This document shows positions 28,105 to 36,600 of a stretch of 64,000 nt of DNA, one piece after another. A model generated the notes under the pieces. It was not told where the DNA came from, ran no database searches, and saw only the letters and a list, made by a program, of their open reading frames with translations. Source of the DNA: Saccharothrix violaceirubra (GTDB lineage Bacteria; Actinomycetota; Actinomycetes; Mycobacteriales; Pseudonocardiaceae); assembly GCF_014203755.1 (NCBI RefSeq), contig NZ_JACHJS010000001.1, positions 2,976,001 to 3,040,000 of the forward strand, written 5' to 3'. Made by a program: the position numbers and the translations under genes. Each line of letters begins with the position of its first letter. Positions within the stretch are counted from its first letter, which is position 1.

Positions 28105-28553
28105 CTGGGATGTCGGTCCAGCTCCTTCAGGAAGCGTGCTGAGGTGTCGCGGACGTCCGGGTAGCCGAGGTCGCGGTAGAAGCGGTGCGCGGCGGCGCGA
28201 GTACGGGAGCTGGTGATCTCCACGTGCCGACAGTCGAGTCGGCGTGCCTCCCGTTCGACCTCGGCCACAAGCCGCCGTCCCACGCCTTGGCCGCGACAGG
28301 AGTCGTCGACCACGAGCGCGGCCAGGCGGCCGAGGCAGCCGTCACGTTCCAGCAAGGGCATCACGTGCAACGCCGCCAAGCCCGACACGAGCCCGTCGAA
28401 CTCGGCGGCGAGCAGCACGCTCCGTCCGTCCGCGAGCCAGACGTCCAGGTGGGCGCCGACCTGTTCCGTGTCGGTCGGATAACCCGGTTCGCCGAGCAAG
28501 GCCGCGATCCGTGCGACGTCCCCGACGCCGGCGGGCCTGATCGTCACGGTCAT
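28101..28553 (-). CDS. GNAT-family N-acetyltransferase
   Basis: 150 residues with the GNAT fold: TIRPAGVGDVARIAALLGEP at the start, the acetyl-CoA loop RGQGVGRRLVAEVEREAR (the Q/RxxGxG/A motif) near 95-110, and AAHRFYRDLGY near the end. Substrate unknown; the neighbours are not informative. The ATG at 28553 is chosen over an upstream in-frame start 15 codons earlier because conserved GNAT sequence begins directly after it. Confidence 0.88.
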   Translation of the reverse strand: MTVTIRPAGVGDVARIAALLGEPGYPTDTEQVGAHLDVWLADGRSVLLAAEFDGLVSGLAALHVMPLLERDGCLGRLAALVVDDSCRGQGVGRRLVAEVEREARRLDCRHVEITSSRTRAAAHRFYRDLGYPDVRDTSARFLKELDRHPR

Positions 28554-28686
28554 GCCACCCAGTCTGCCGACGGTCGAAGGTGGCCCGGAACAAAACACTC
28601 CGACACGGGCTCGGCCTGCGAATACCCTTCGCCGGTACGTCCGCGTTCCGCGGAGTTCATCGCGAGAACCGGCAGGGAGAGTTGCG

Positions 28687-29322
28687 ATGACCGAGAACGG
28701 TCAGGCCGTCGACCGGAGCGGGTACCTGGAGATCCGCTCCCGGGTGGCCACCACGTTCCACCTCGATGCCCGGTTTCCCGACCAGGTCTTCACGGGTGGC
28801 GTGCGCAACCCCCTGTTCGGCGATTTCGCCGATGTCGCGGACCCGGAGTTCTGGCCCGCCCTGAGCGCGATGGCCCAGTGGCACGGTGACACGCGGGTCG
28901 GGTTGCTGGTCCTCGGACCGGACTTGGATGAGTGCTACCTCCCGTACCGCGGGACGTTCCCGGCGGTGTCGCTGTCCGTCGACGCCGACGAGGACGAGTA
29001 CTGGGCGGCGATCGGGTGGGACGACGACAACGACGATCGCCGGTTCGTGGACTCGATCGCGGTCTCGTCGAGAGTCGTCGCGGTGACGGGACCGTCCGGC
29101 AAGTGGGGCTGCTGGGGCGAACGGGACCCGGAGATCGCCGTCCACCACGGCTTCCCGGACCCGACCACGCGCACCGAATGGCGCCGCCGGTTCGGGCCCT
29201 TCGACGAGGTGGCGGAAACGCTGAGGTTCCACCTGCCCGTGACCTTCCGGGGCAGCACCGTTCCGCCCGAGCACGCCCGGACCCTGACCGCCAACTACGG
29301 TCCCGAGGACGACCGGGGGTGA
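28687..29322 (+). CDS. Hypothetical protein
   Basis: 211 residues, acidic, no signal peptide or membrane segment. It has Trp-rich segments (DPEFWPALSAMAQWHGDTR, EYWAAIGWDDDND, GKWGCWGERDPEIAV). It has the look of SUKH- or immunity-like cytoplasmic proteins of actinomycetes, but I cannot assign it. The ATG has GGGAG 8 bases upstream and is divergent from the GNAT gene. Confidence 0.65.
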   Translation: MTENGQAVDRSGYLEIRSRVATTFHLDARFPDQVFTGGVRNPLFGDFADVADPEFWPALSAMAQWHGDTRVGLLVLGPDLDECYLPYRGTFPAVSLSVDADEDEYWAAIGWDDDNDDRRFVDSIAVSSRVVAVTGPSGKWGCWGERDPEIAVHHGFPDPTTRTEWRRRFGPFDEVAETLRFHLPVTFRGSTVPPEHARTLTANYGPEDDRG

Positions 29323-29361
29323 CCGGGACGGGTGATCCGGCGACCACTGTGGACGGAACGG

Positions 29362-30021
29362 TCAGCCCGGGACCGTCGTGTCGCGGAGGCGTCCGTCGTG
29401 GACCTCGACCACGCGGTCGACGTCCTTCAGGTGGACGGGGTCGTGGGTGACCAGCACGGTGGCCGTGCCCAGTCGGCGGGTGAGCCCGATGATCAGGTCG
29501 ACGACGGCGGCGCCGCGTTCGTGGTCCAGGGCGCTGGTGGGCTCGTCGACCAGCAGCACGGTGGGGTCGTCCATCAGGGCACGGGCGATGTTGACGCGTT
29601 GGCGTTGACCTCCCGAGAGCTGGTGGGGCCGGCGGTCCGCCTGGTCCGCCAGACCCACGGCGTCGAGCAACTCCAGGGCACGGCCGTCGCGGCGGGACAG
29701 GACGCGCAGCTGTTCGGCGGCGGTGAGCGACGGCAGCAGGTTGGGCTGCTGGAAGACGATGCCGATCCGGCGCCGCCGCAGCTCCGCGAGCGCGCGGCGG
29801 CTCAGACCGGTGGTCTCGACCCCGTCGACGGTGACGGTGCCCGCGTCCGGGGTGACGAGTGTGGCCGCGACCGCCAGCAGGCTGGACTTGCCGGACCCGG
29901 ACGGGCCGAGCACCGCCGTGACGGTGCCCTTGGGCACGTGCAGCGTGACGCGGTCGAGCGCGGTCAACCGCGTCCCGCCGTCGGGATAGGTGAGGGTGAC
30001 GTCGGTCAGGACCAGGCTCAT
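29362..30021 (-). CDS. ABC transporter ATP-binding protein (MacB/LolD type)
   Basis: 219-residue ATPase of the MacB/LolD class that powers an FtsX-like permease. Walker A GPSGSGKSS, Q loop FQQPNLLPSL, signature LSGGQRQR, Walker B VLLVDEPTSALD and H loop VTHD are all intact. It overlaps the permease stop by 4 bases, so the two form one unit. Such exporters move peptides, lipids or antibiotics or act mechanically on envelope proteins; the substrate is not readable. Confidence 0.93.
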   Translation of the reverse strand: MSLVLTDVTLTYPDGGTRLTALDRVTLHVPKGTVTAVLGPSGSGKSSLLAVAATLVTPDAGTVTVDGVETTGLSRRALAELRRRRIGIVFQQPNLLPSLTAAEQLRVLSRRDGRALELLDAVGLADQADRRPHQLSGGQRQRVNIARALMDDPTVLLVDEPTSALDHERGAAVVDLIIGLTRRLGTATVLVTHDPVHLKDVDRVVEVHDGRLRDTTVPG

Positions 30022-31070
30022 CGGGCACTTCCCAGGGCGGTCGACGGGTCGACGGAGGTGATGCGGCGGACGGACAGGGCCGCGCCGAGCAGGCCGAGCA
30101 GGATCGTCACGGCGGCCGGGGCCAGGGCCGTGGCGGGGGTGAGCACGAACGGCACGGAGTCGCCCGCCAACGCGCCCAGGCCCGCGGCGGCACCGGTGCC
30201 GACCAGGGTGCCGCCGACGAGCAGGACGGCGGCCTGGCCCAGGGCGTCCCCGAGGAGGTACGCCGTGGACGCGCCCAGGGCCTTGAGCACCGCGATGTCA
30301 CCGCTGCGCTGGATGGTCCACACGGTGAAGAAAGCGCCGATGACCAGCGCGGAGATGGCGAACAGGAAACCACGCATCAACTGCAGCGAGCCGTTCTCGG
30401 ACGTGTACGAGCCGATCGCGGACAGCGAGTCGGCCAGGGAGACCGTGCGGGTGCCGGCGGCCCGGTCGCCTTCCTCGAGGTCGGCGCCGGCGGTCTCCAG
30501 GGCGACGACGGTCGCTTCCGCCCGCGTGGTCCGCTGCCAAGTGGCGAGCCCGATCCACACGACCGGGGTGTGGCTGAACGAGGCGTCGCCCTCGACCGCG
30601 GCGACCGTCAGCCGCTGCCCGGCCAGGGTGAAGGCCTGCCCCGGCGCGAGACCGAGGGCGTCGGCGGCGGGGACGGACAGCACCGCGCCGCCGTCGTCGA
30701 TCTTGTCGCCGGCCGGGGCCAGTGCCGAGCCGGGACGGACGCCGAACGCGGAGACCGCGGTGCTCCGACCGCCGGCCTCGGCCTTGGTGGTGGTGATGCC
30801 CAGCGGTTCGGCGGAGACGACGCCGGGCGTCGCCGCCCACCGCCGCCACTGCGACTCGGTGACGGCCGAGTCCGCGTAGGACGGCTCCGGTCCGGCTTGG
30901 AAGGCGATCGCGTCGACCGGCAGGCCGGTGATGGCGGACACGTTCTGCCGGCCCAGCCCGGCGGTGAGGCCGGACAGCAGCCCGACCAGCAGGGTGATGA
31001 GCACGATCACGGCGCCCATCAGGGCGAAGCGGCCCTTGGCGAACTTCAGGTCTCTCCAGGCGAGGAACAC
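30018..31070 (-). CDS. ABC transporter permease, FtsX/MacB-like
   Basis: 350 residues with the MacB topology: one N-terminal membrane helix (ALMGAVIVLITLLVGLLSGL), a large extracellular domain (about 45-225), and three C-terminal helices around LFAISALVIGAFFTVWTI, LGQAAVLLVGGTLVGTG and APAAVTILLGLLGAALS. The segment before the second helix pair is the FtsX domain (GDIAVLKALGAST). The GTG start at 31070 has AAGG upstream. It is divergent from the two-component system at 31234, with about 160 bases of shared promoter. Confidence 0.92.
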   Translation of the reverse strand: MFLAWRDLKFAKGRFALMGAVIVLITLLVGLLSGLTAGLGRQNVSAITGLPVDAIAFQAGPEPSYADSAVTESQWRRWAATPGVVSAEPLGITTTKAEAGGRSTAVSAFGVRPGSALAPAGDKIDDGGAVLSVPAADALGLAPGQAFTLAGQRLTVAAVEGDASFSHTPVVWIGLATWQRTTRAEATVVALETAGADLEEGDRAAGTRTVSLADSLSAIGSYTSENGSLQLMRGFLFAISALVIGAFFTVWTIQRSGDIAVLKALGASTAYLLGDALGQAAVLLVGGTLVGTGAAAGLGALAGDSVPFVLTPATALAPAAVTILLGLLGAALSVRRITSVDPSTALGSAR

Positions 31071-31233
31071 GGCGGACCTTTTCGGGTGGGGAACGTGAGG
31101 GCTCCACCGTCGCCCCTTCCGGGGGTCGTGCGCGTCGGGCGCAGGAGGTCACTTCGCGGGCCGAAAGGCGTCCGCCGGATTACCACTTTCGACAGAGGCC
31201 GCCCGCGCGGGCGGTCCGTACGCTGGGGCCATT

Positions 31234-32397
31234 GTGGACACCGCCCCGACCGCACGAGCCCTGTCCTGGGGTCCGCACCTGCTGCTCCAGGCCCTGCTCC
31301 TGCTCACCGCCGGACGTGCCGTGGTCGACGGCCTGCCGCACGTCGTGCCGACGGTCGCCGCGGCGGTGGTGTGCGCCGGCGTGTGCGCGGCCGGTCCGCT
31401 GGTGCCGCGCATCGGCCGTTCCCGGGGGTGGCTCGCGCTCGTCGGCGCGTGCTGGCTCGGGTTGCTCGTGCTGTCCGCCGACGCCGTCTGGGTCGCGTTC
31501 CCGCTGTACTTCCTCCAACTCCACCGCCTGTCGCGCCCTGTCGGCGCGACCGCCGTGGCGGCGACCGCGTTCGCCGCCATCGCCGCGTTCGCCGCCCACT
31601 CCGGGTCGTTCGGCATCGCCATGGCGATCGGACCGGTCCTGGGTGCGGTCGTCGCGGTCGCGGTCGTGTGGGGCTACCAGGCCCTGCACCGGGAGAACGA
31701 ACGGCGCCGCGCGTTGATCGGGGAACTCACCGCCATCCGCGCCGACCTCGCCACCGCCCAGCACACGGCCGGCGTGCTGGCCGAACGCGAGCGCCTCGCC
31801 CACGAGATCCACGACACCCTCGCCCAGGGGTTGTCCAGCATCCAACTGCTGCTGCGCGCCGCCCAACGCGCCCTGCCCGCCAATCCCGACGACGCCGCCG
31901 GCCACGTGGAGCACGCCCGGCGCACGGCCGCGGACAACCTCGCGGAGGCACGCCGCTTCGTCGCCGCCCTGACCCCGCCCGCCCTGGACGGCACCACGCT
32001 GGCCGACGCGCTGGAACGCCTGTGCGTCGGCACCGGCACCCGACACCGGATCGCCACCCGCCTGCACGTGACCGGCGAGCCGACCCCGTTGCCGACCACG
32101 CACGAGGTCGCCCTCCTGCGCATCGCGCAGTCCGCCCTGTCCAACACGGTCCGGCACGCCCAGGCCACCACCGCCGACGTCACCCTCGGGTACGGAGGTG
32201 ATCACGTCACCCTGGACGTCGCCGACGACGGCACCGGCTTCGACCACCTGCCCGCCCCCGACCCCCGACACGGAGGCTTCGGCCTGCCCTCGATGCACGC
32301 GCGGGCGACCGCCCTGGGCGGCACCCTGGTGATCGACTCCGCCCCCGGACACGGCACCACCCTGTCCGCCCGCCTGCCCTTGGACGACCGACCATGA
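31234..32397 (+). CDS. Sensor histidine kinase, NarL/DesK type
   Basis: 387 residues: four to six hydrophobic segments in the first 150 residues form the membrane sensor, followed by the HisKA_3 box ERLAHEIHDTLAQG with the phosphoryl His near 193, and an HATPase_c domain (DVADDGTGF, GGFGLPSMHARA). No extracellular sensor domain, so it probably senses membrane state or a lipophilic compound. GTG start at 31234. It overlaps the response regulator (ATGA) and faces away from the ABC exporter, the usual layout of a kinase controlling its exporter. Confidence 0.93.
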   Translation: MDTAPTARALSWGPHLLLQALLLLTAGRAVVDGLPHVVPTVAAAVVCAGVCAAGPLVPRIGRSRGWLALVGACWLGLLVLSADAVWVAFPLYFLQLHRLSRPVGATAVAATAFAAIAAFAAHSGSFGIAMAIGPVLGAVVAVAVVWGYQALHRENERRRALIGELTAIRADLATAQHTAGVLAERERLAHEIHDTLAQGLSSIQLLLRAAQRALPANPDDAAGHVEHARRTAADNLAEARRFVAALTPPALDGTTLADALERLCVGTGTRHRIATRLHVTGEPTPLPTTHEVALLRIAQSALSNTVRHAQATTADVTLGYGGDHVTLDVADDGTGFDHLPAPDPRHGGFGLPSMHARATALGGTLVIDSAPGHGTTLSARLPLDDRP

Positions 32398-33041
32398 CCG
32401 AGCCGATCCGCCTCCTCCTGGCCGACGACCACCCGGTCGTGCGCGCCGGCCTGCGCGCCGTCCTGGAGACCGAACCCGACCTCGTCGTGGTGGCCGAGGC
32501 GGCGACCGCCGAAGAGGCCGTCGACCGGGCACAGCGCGGCGACGTCGACGTGGTCCTGCTGGACCTCCGCTTCGGCAAGGGCATGACCGGCGCCGAGGCG
32601 ACCGCCGCGATCACCGCCCGCCCGGACGCGCCGCGGGTCCTGATCGTCACCACCTACGACACCGACGCCGACACCCTGCCCGCGATAGAGGCCGGCGCCA
32701 CCGGCTACCTGCTCAAGGACGCCCCGCCCGAGGACCTGGCCGCCGCCGTGCGCACCGCCGCCGCCGGCCGCACCACGCTGGCGCCCACCGTCGCCGACCG
32801 CCTCCTGAACCGGCTACGCCACCCCACGACCGCCCTGACCCGCCGGGAGACCGAGGTCCTGACCCTGGTCGCCCAGGGCCTGTCCAACCAGGCCGTCGGT
32901 ACCCGCCTGCACCTGACCGAGGGCACGGTCAAATCCCACCTGGCCCGCATCTACGCCAAACTCGGCGCGGACTCCCGCACGGCCGCCGTCGCCACCGCCA
33001 CGGATTTGGGTCTGATCCGCCGCAGACCGCGGCGCCGATGA
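32394..33041 (+). CDS. LuxR/NarL-family response regulator
   Basis: 215 residues: a receiver domain (LLLADDHPVVRAGL at the start, phosphoacceptor Asp near 59 in VVLLDLRFGKG, Lys in GYLLKDAPPEDLAAAV) and a C-terminal LuxR helix-turn-helix (LTRRETEVLTLVAQGLSNQA, then TEGTVKSHLARIYAKLG). Cognate partner of the kinase it overlaps. Likely target: the shared intergenic region 31071-31233 with the ABC exporter. Confidence 0.94.
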   Translation: MTEPIRLLLADDHPVVRAGLRAVLETEPDLVVVAEAATAEEAVDRAQRGDVDVVLLDLRFGKGMTGAEATAAITARPDAPRVLIVTTYDTDADTLPAIEAGATGYLLKDAPPEDLAAAVRTAAAGRTTLAPTVADRLLNRLRHPTTALTRRETEVLTLVAQGLSNQAVGTRLHLTEGTVKSHLARIYAKLGADSRTAAVATATDLGLIRRRPRRR

Positions 33042-33070
33042 CGTATGCGCTACGCTCCCGCGCCATCGTG

Positions 33071-33099
33071 TTGTCACGACATCATCCGACAACTATGTA
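33071..33099 (+). promoter_or_regulatory. Promoter of the TIR/NACHT-WD40 locus
   Basis: TTGTCA (33071-33076), 17-base spacer, TATGTA (33094-33099), in a locally AT-rich patch. Expected transcription start is near 33106, only about 9 bases before the ATG of the TIR gene, so the message would be nearly leaderless. The GGGAG ribosome site (33103-33107) would lie at or before its 5' end. Confidence 0.6.
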
Positions 33100-33114
33100 A
33101 TCGGGAGCGTTTTC

Positions 33115-33633
33115 ATGGACGCGGTCGGACCTGGCTTACACCCCGCCACGGGCGAATCGAACAAACCGGTGGTGCGAGTTTTCCTCAGTTTCGCCAAGAA
33201 GGACGCGAAAGTCGCCGACCGACTGTGGAAGCTGCTGGACGAGGCGACCGCGGTGGACCGGGTGTACGAGTTCCGGCTCTGGCGATTCGACGAGGCCATC
33301 CTGATCGGCGACGACTGGGACACGCGGATCAGGCAGGCGTTGGCCGTCAGCGAGTTGGGCGTGCTGGCGTTGAGCAACGCGTTCCTGGGCAGCGGATACA
33401 TCACCGGGGTCGAGCTGCCCGCGCTGGTGGACGTGCCCGGCAAACACGCGTTCCCCCTGGCCTTGCGGCCGGTCGGCGACCACACCGACTGGAAGGGGTT
33501 GGACGCCAAGCAGATCCACGGGTTCCGGAAGCCCTTCGAGCAGGTGCGTGGCGCGGCCCGGCGGGATGAGTGGGTGAATGCGCTGGTCGACCAGTTCCAC
33601 CGGGTGCTGACCCGCGACGGGAAGGTGGCCTGA
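33115..33633 (+). CDS. TIR-domain protein (putative NADase effector)
   Basis: 172 residues, a single TIR domain: VRVFLSFAKKDAKVADRLWK (beta-A to alpha-A) near 20-40, a BB-loop region FDEAILIGDDWDTRI, LGVLALSNAFLGSGYI, and the Glu in GVELPAL at the place of the catalytic Glu of NAD-cleaving TIRs. No other domain. The stop is 2 bases before the GTG of the large NACHT-WD40 gene, so they form one operon. In analogous anti-phage systems the TIR is the effector and the STAND protein the sensor. That role is inferred here, not shown. Confidence 0.82.
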   Translation: MDAVGPGLHPATGESNKPVVRVFLSFAKKDAKVADRLWKLLDEATAVDRVYEFRLWRFDEAILIGDDWDTRIRQALAVSELGVLALSNAFLGSGYITGVELPALVDVPGKHAFPLALRPVGDHTDWKGLDAKQIHGFRKPFEQVRGAARRDEWVNALVDQFHRVLTRDGKVA

Positions 33634-33635
33634 GA

Positions 33636-36600
33636 GTGGACCTGCGCAGGATTCCCCCCGGCGCCGCAAGGGCGCGGTTGGACCGGATGCAGATGGGCGA
33701 TGCCGACCGCGCCGCCGTGGAGACGCTGCTGGGCGTGTTGGGCGACGACCACGAGACGCCGGTCGAGCGGGCACTGGAGGCGCTGTTCGGCGAGCGCACG
33801 CCGGGTGCGGCGACCAAGGCGCTGGAGCGCCTGGTCAAGGTGGTCAACGCGGTGGCCGAGGCCGAGGAGGTCGACCTGACCCTGGAGGTGCGCGGCGGCC
33901 GGAAGTTGGGCGCCCGTGGCCGCACCGTGGGCTTCTCGGCGCACCACCTCGAACCGGCCCGCGATCCGCTGCGCGAGCGCGGAGCGGTCGGCGACGCCCT
34001 GATCCTGGACCGGCACGCGACCGTGTTGGGACCGCGCAGGATCGTGCTGTGCCACGCACCGGACGACGCCGATCCGGCAAGCCGGTTGTGGGACCGGCTG
34101 ATCGAGGCGGTGGGCGCCGAAGGGCCGCGACTGTCGTGGTGGCGTGCTGATCGGGACGTGGTGGCAGGCGACGAACCGGAGTCCCGATTGCGCCAGGCCC
34201 TGTCGAAGGGCGAGCTGGCCGTGGTCGCGCTGAGCAACAGCTGGCGGGCCGCGCCCGGCCTCGACGCGATCGTGCGCGACCATCGTCGGACCGCGGGCCT
34301 GCACGTCGTTCCGGTCGCGCTGCGACCGGAACGCGCGAGGACCGGACTGCCCGAAGACGACCCGGTCACCTTCTACTGCCCCGAGGGCAGAACGTTCATG
34401 GACCTGCGTGGACCCGCGGCCGTGGACCGGTGGGTCAATGGCCTCGCGGCGCAGATCGAGCGGCTGCTGGCACGCCCCGAAGGCCGGGCATCGGAGAGCG
34501 TGCCGCACCCGCTCCCCGAGATCGTGCTGGCCGACCGGCGTGCGCTCAGGGACGACAAGGACGACCGTTACTACAAGCTGTTCAGCCAGTTGGGGAACAT
34601 GGACCCGGACGTGCGGTCCGTGAGCGCGGACGGGCGACCGGTCGACGACGTCGTCGCGTTCCTGACCCGCTGGGCACACGAACCGGATTCGGCGCCCTTG
34701 GCCGCACTGCTGGGCGAGTACGGCACCGGGAAGACCATCACCTGCCAGGAACTCACCGAACGCCTGCGCGAGGACCCGACCGGTCCCGAGACCCTGTACT
34801 TCGACCTGCGCCGGCTGGGCGGCCTGGACCATGGCGTCCCCGCGCTGGCCGACATTCTCACGGCGTGCATCAAGGGCGGGTGGGTGCCCGGCGACCTGCC
34901 CCTGCCCACCGGCGAGCAGATCATCGCGCGGGCCGCGCGCACGCCGACGCTGTTCGTCGTCGACGGCCTCGACGAGGTCCTGGTCCGACTGGACACCGCG
35001 CAGGGCGTCGCGTTCACCCACGAACTGCTCAAGCTGCGCCCGATCCGTACCCGCGACGGCGTGCGCGCCCCGTTCGCCGGCGCGCACACCAAGGTGTTGA
35101 TCTCGTGCCGCACCCACTACTTCCGTTCCCTGCGCGAACAGTCACGCCACTTCCTGGAACACGACCGGGACCTGGCCACCGCCGAGGACTACCACGCGGT
35201 GATGCTCCTGCCGCTGGCCGACGACCAGATCCGCGACTACCTCGCGAAGACCCTGCCCGACCGGGACGCCGCGGCCGTGATGGACATGCTGCGCGCGGTG
35301 CACGACCTGTCCGACCTGGCCACCCGCCCCTACACCCTGACCAAGGTCGCCGCCCAGGTCCCGTTCATCGAACAACGCCTCGCCCACGGACGTCCCGTGC
35401 ACGCCGCCACGATCTACCGGCAGGTCCTGCGCGACTGGCTCGCCCGTGACCGCGGCAAGCACCGCCTGCGCCCGGACCACAAACTCACCCTCATGGCCCG
35501 CCTCGCCGCCTGGGCCTGGAAACGCGGCGACCGACGCCTGGACGCCGCCGAACTCGACGACTGGCTCGACGAACAGCTCGCCGAGGATCCGGTCCTGCGC
35601 CGCCGCTACCGGACGTGGTCCCGCGACCAGCTCGAAGAGGACCTGCGCACCGCCACCTTCGTGACCCGCGGCGACCACCACGGTCCCGACCGGCCGGACT
35701 TCCGCTTCGCGCACAGCTCCATCCACGAGTACTTCCTCGCCCAGTACCTGTGCGACGCCCTGCGCGAGGACCGTCGGGAGGACTGGTGCCTGCCCGTTCC
35801 CTCGGCCGAGACGCTGGACTTCCTCGGCCAGTTGATCCTGGACGACGACGAGCCCGACGCCCTCCTGACCCGACTCGGCCGGTGGCGTGCCCCCTACGTG
35901 GCCGAGGCCAGTGAACTGTGGCTGCGCTACCTGCTGCACGCCCGCGAACACGGCCTGCCGCACCCCCTTCCCGCCGCGAGCGACCTGTCCGGCGCCGCAC
36001 TGCGCGGCTGGCACTTCACGGGCACCGAAGGCGATCCGCTCGCCTTCACCGGGGCCACCCTGACCGGAGCCGACCTGCGCGACACCCGCTGGGACCACGT
36101 CAACCTGACGGGCGCCATCCTCGACCGCGCCCGGCTGGAGCGGGCCGTCCTGCACGATGTCACGCTGACCCGAGCCAGCGTGCGCGGCGCCGACCTGTCC
36201 GGTGCCTTTCTCCGACGGTGCCGACTGGACGACACCGACCTCGCCGACGCGCACACCCACCGACTCCGACACCACGACTGCGGCACCGCACTGCCCGAAC
36301 CCGCCACTCCGCACCACACCCGACTCCACCCCCTGACCGGTCACGGGGGTTTGGTGTGGGGTGTGGCGTTTGGTCCGGACGGGTCGCGGGTGGCTTCTGC
36401 CGGGGGTGACGGTTCGGTGCGGGTGTGGGATGTGGTGACGGGTGAGTGTGTGGTGACGCTGTCCGGTCACGGGGATTGGGTGCGGGGTGTGGCGTTTGGT
36501 CCGGACGGGTCGCGGGTGGTGTCCGGTGGTGATGACGGTTCGGTGCGGGTGTGGGATGTGGTGACGGGTGAGTGTGTGGTGACGCTGTCCGGTCACCGGG

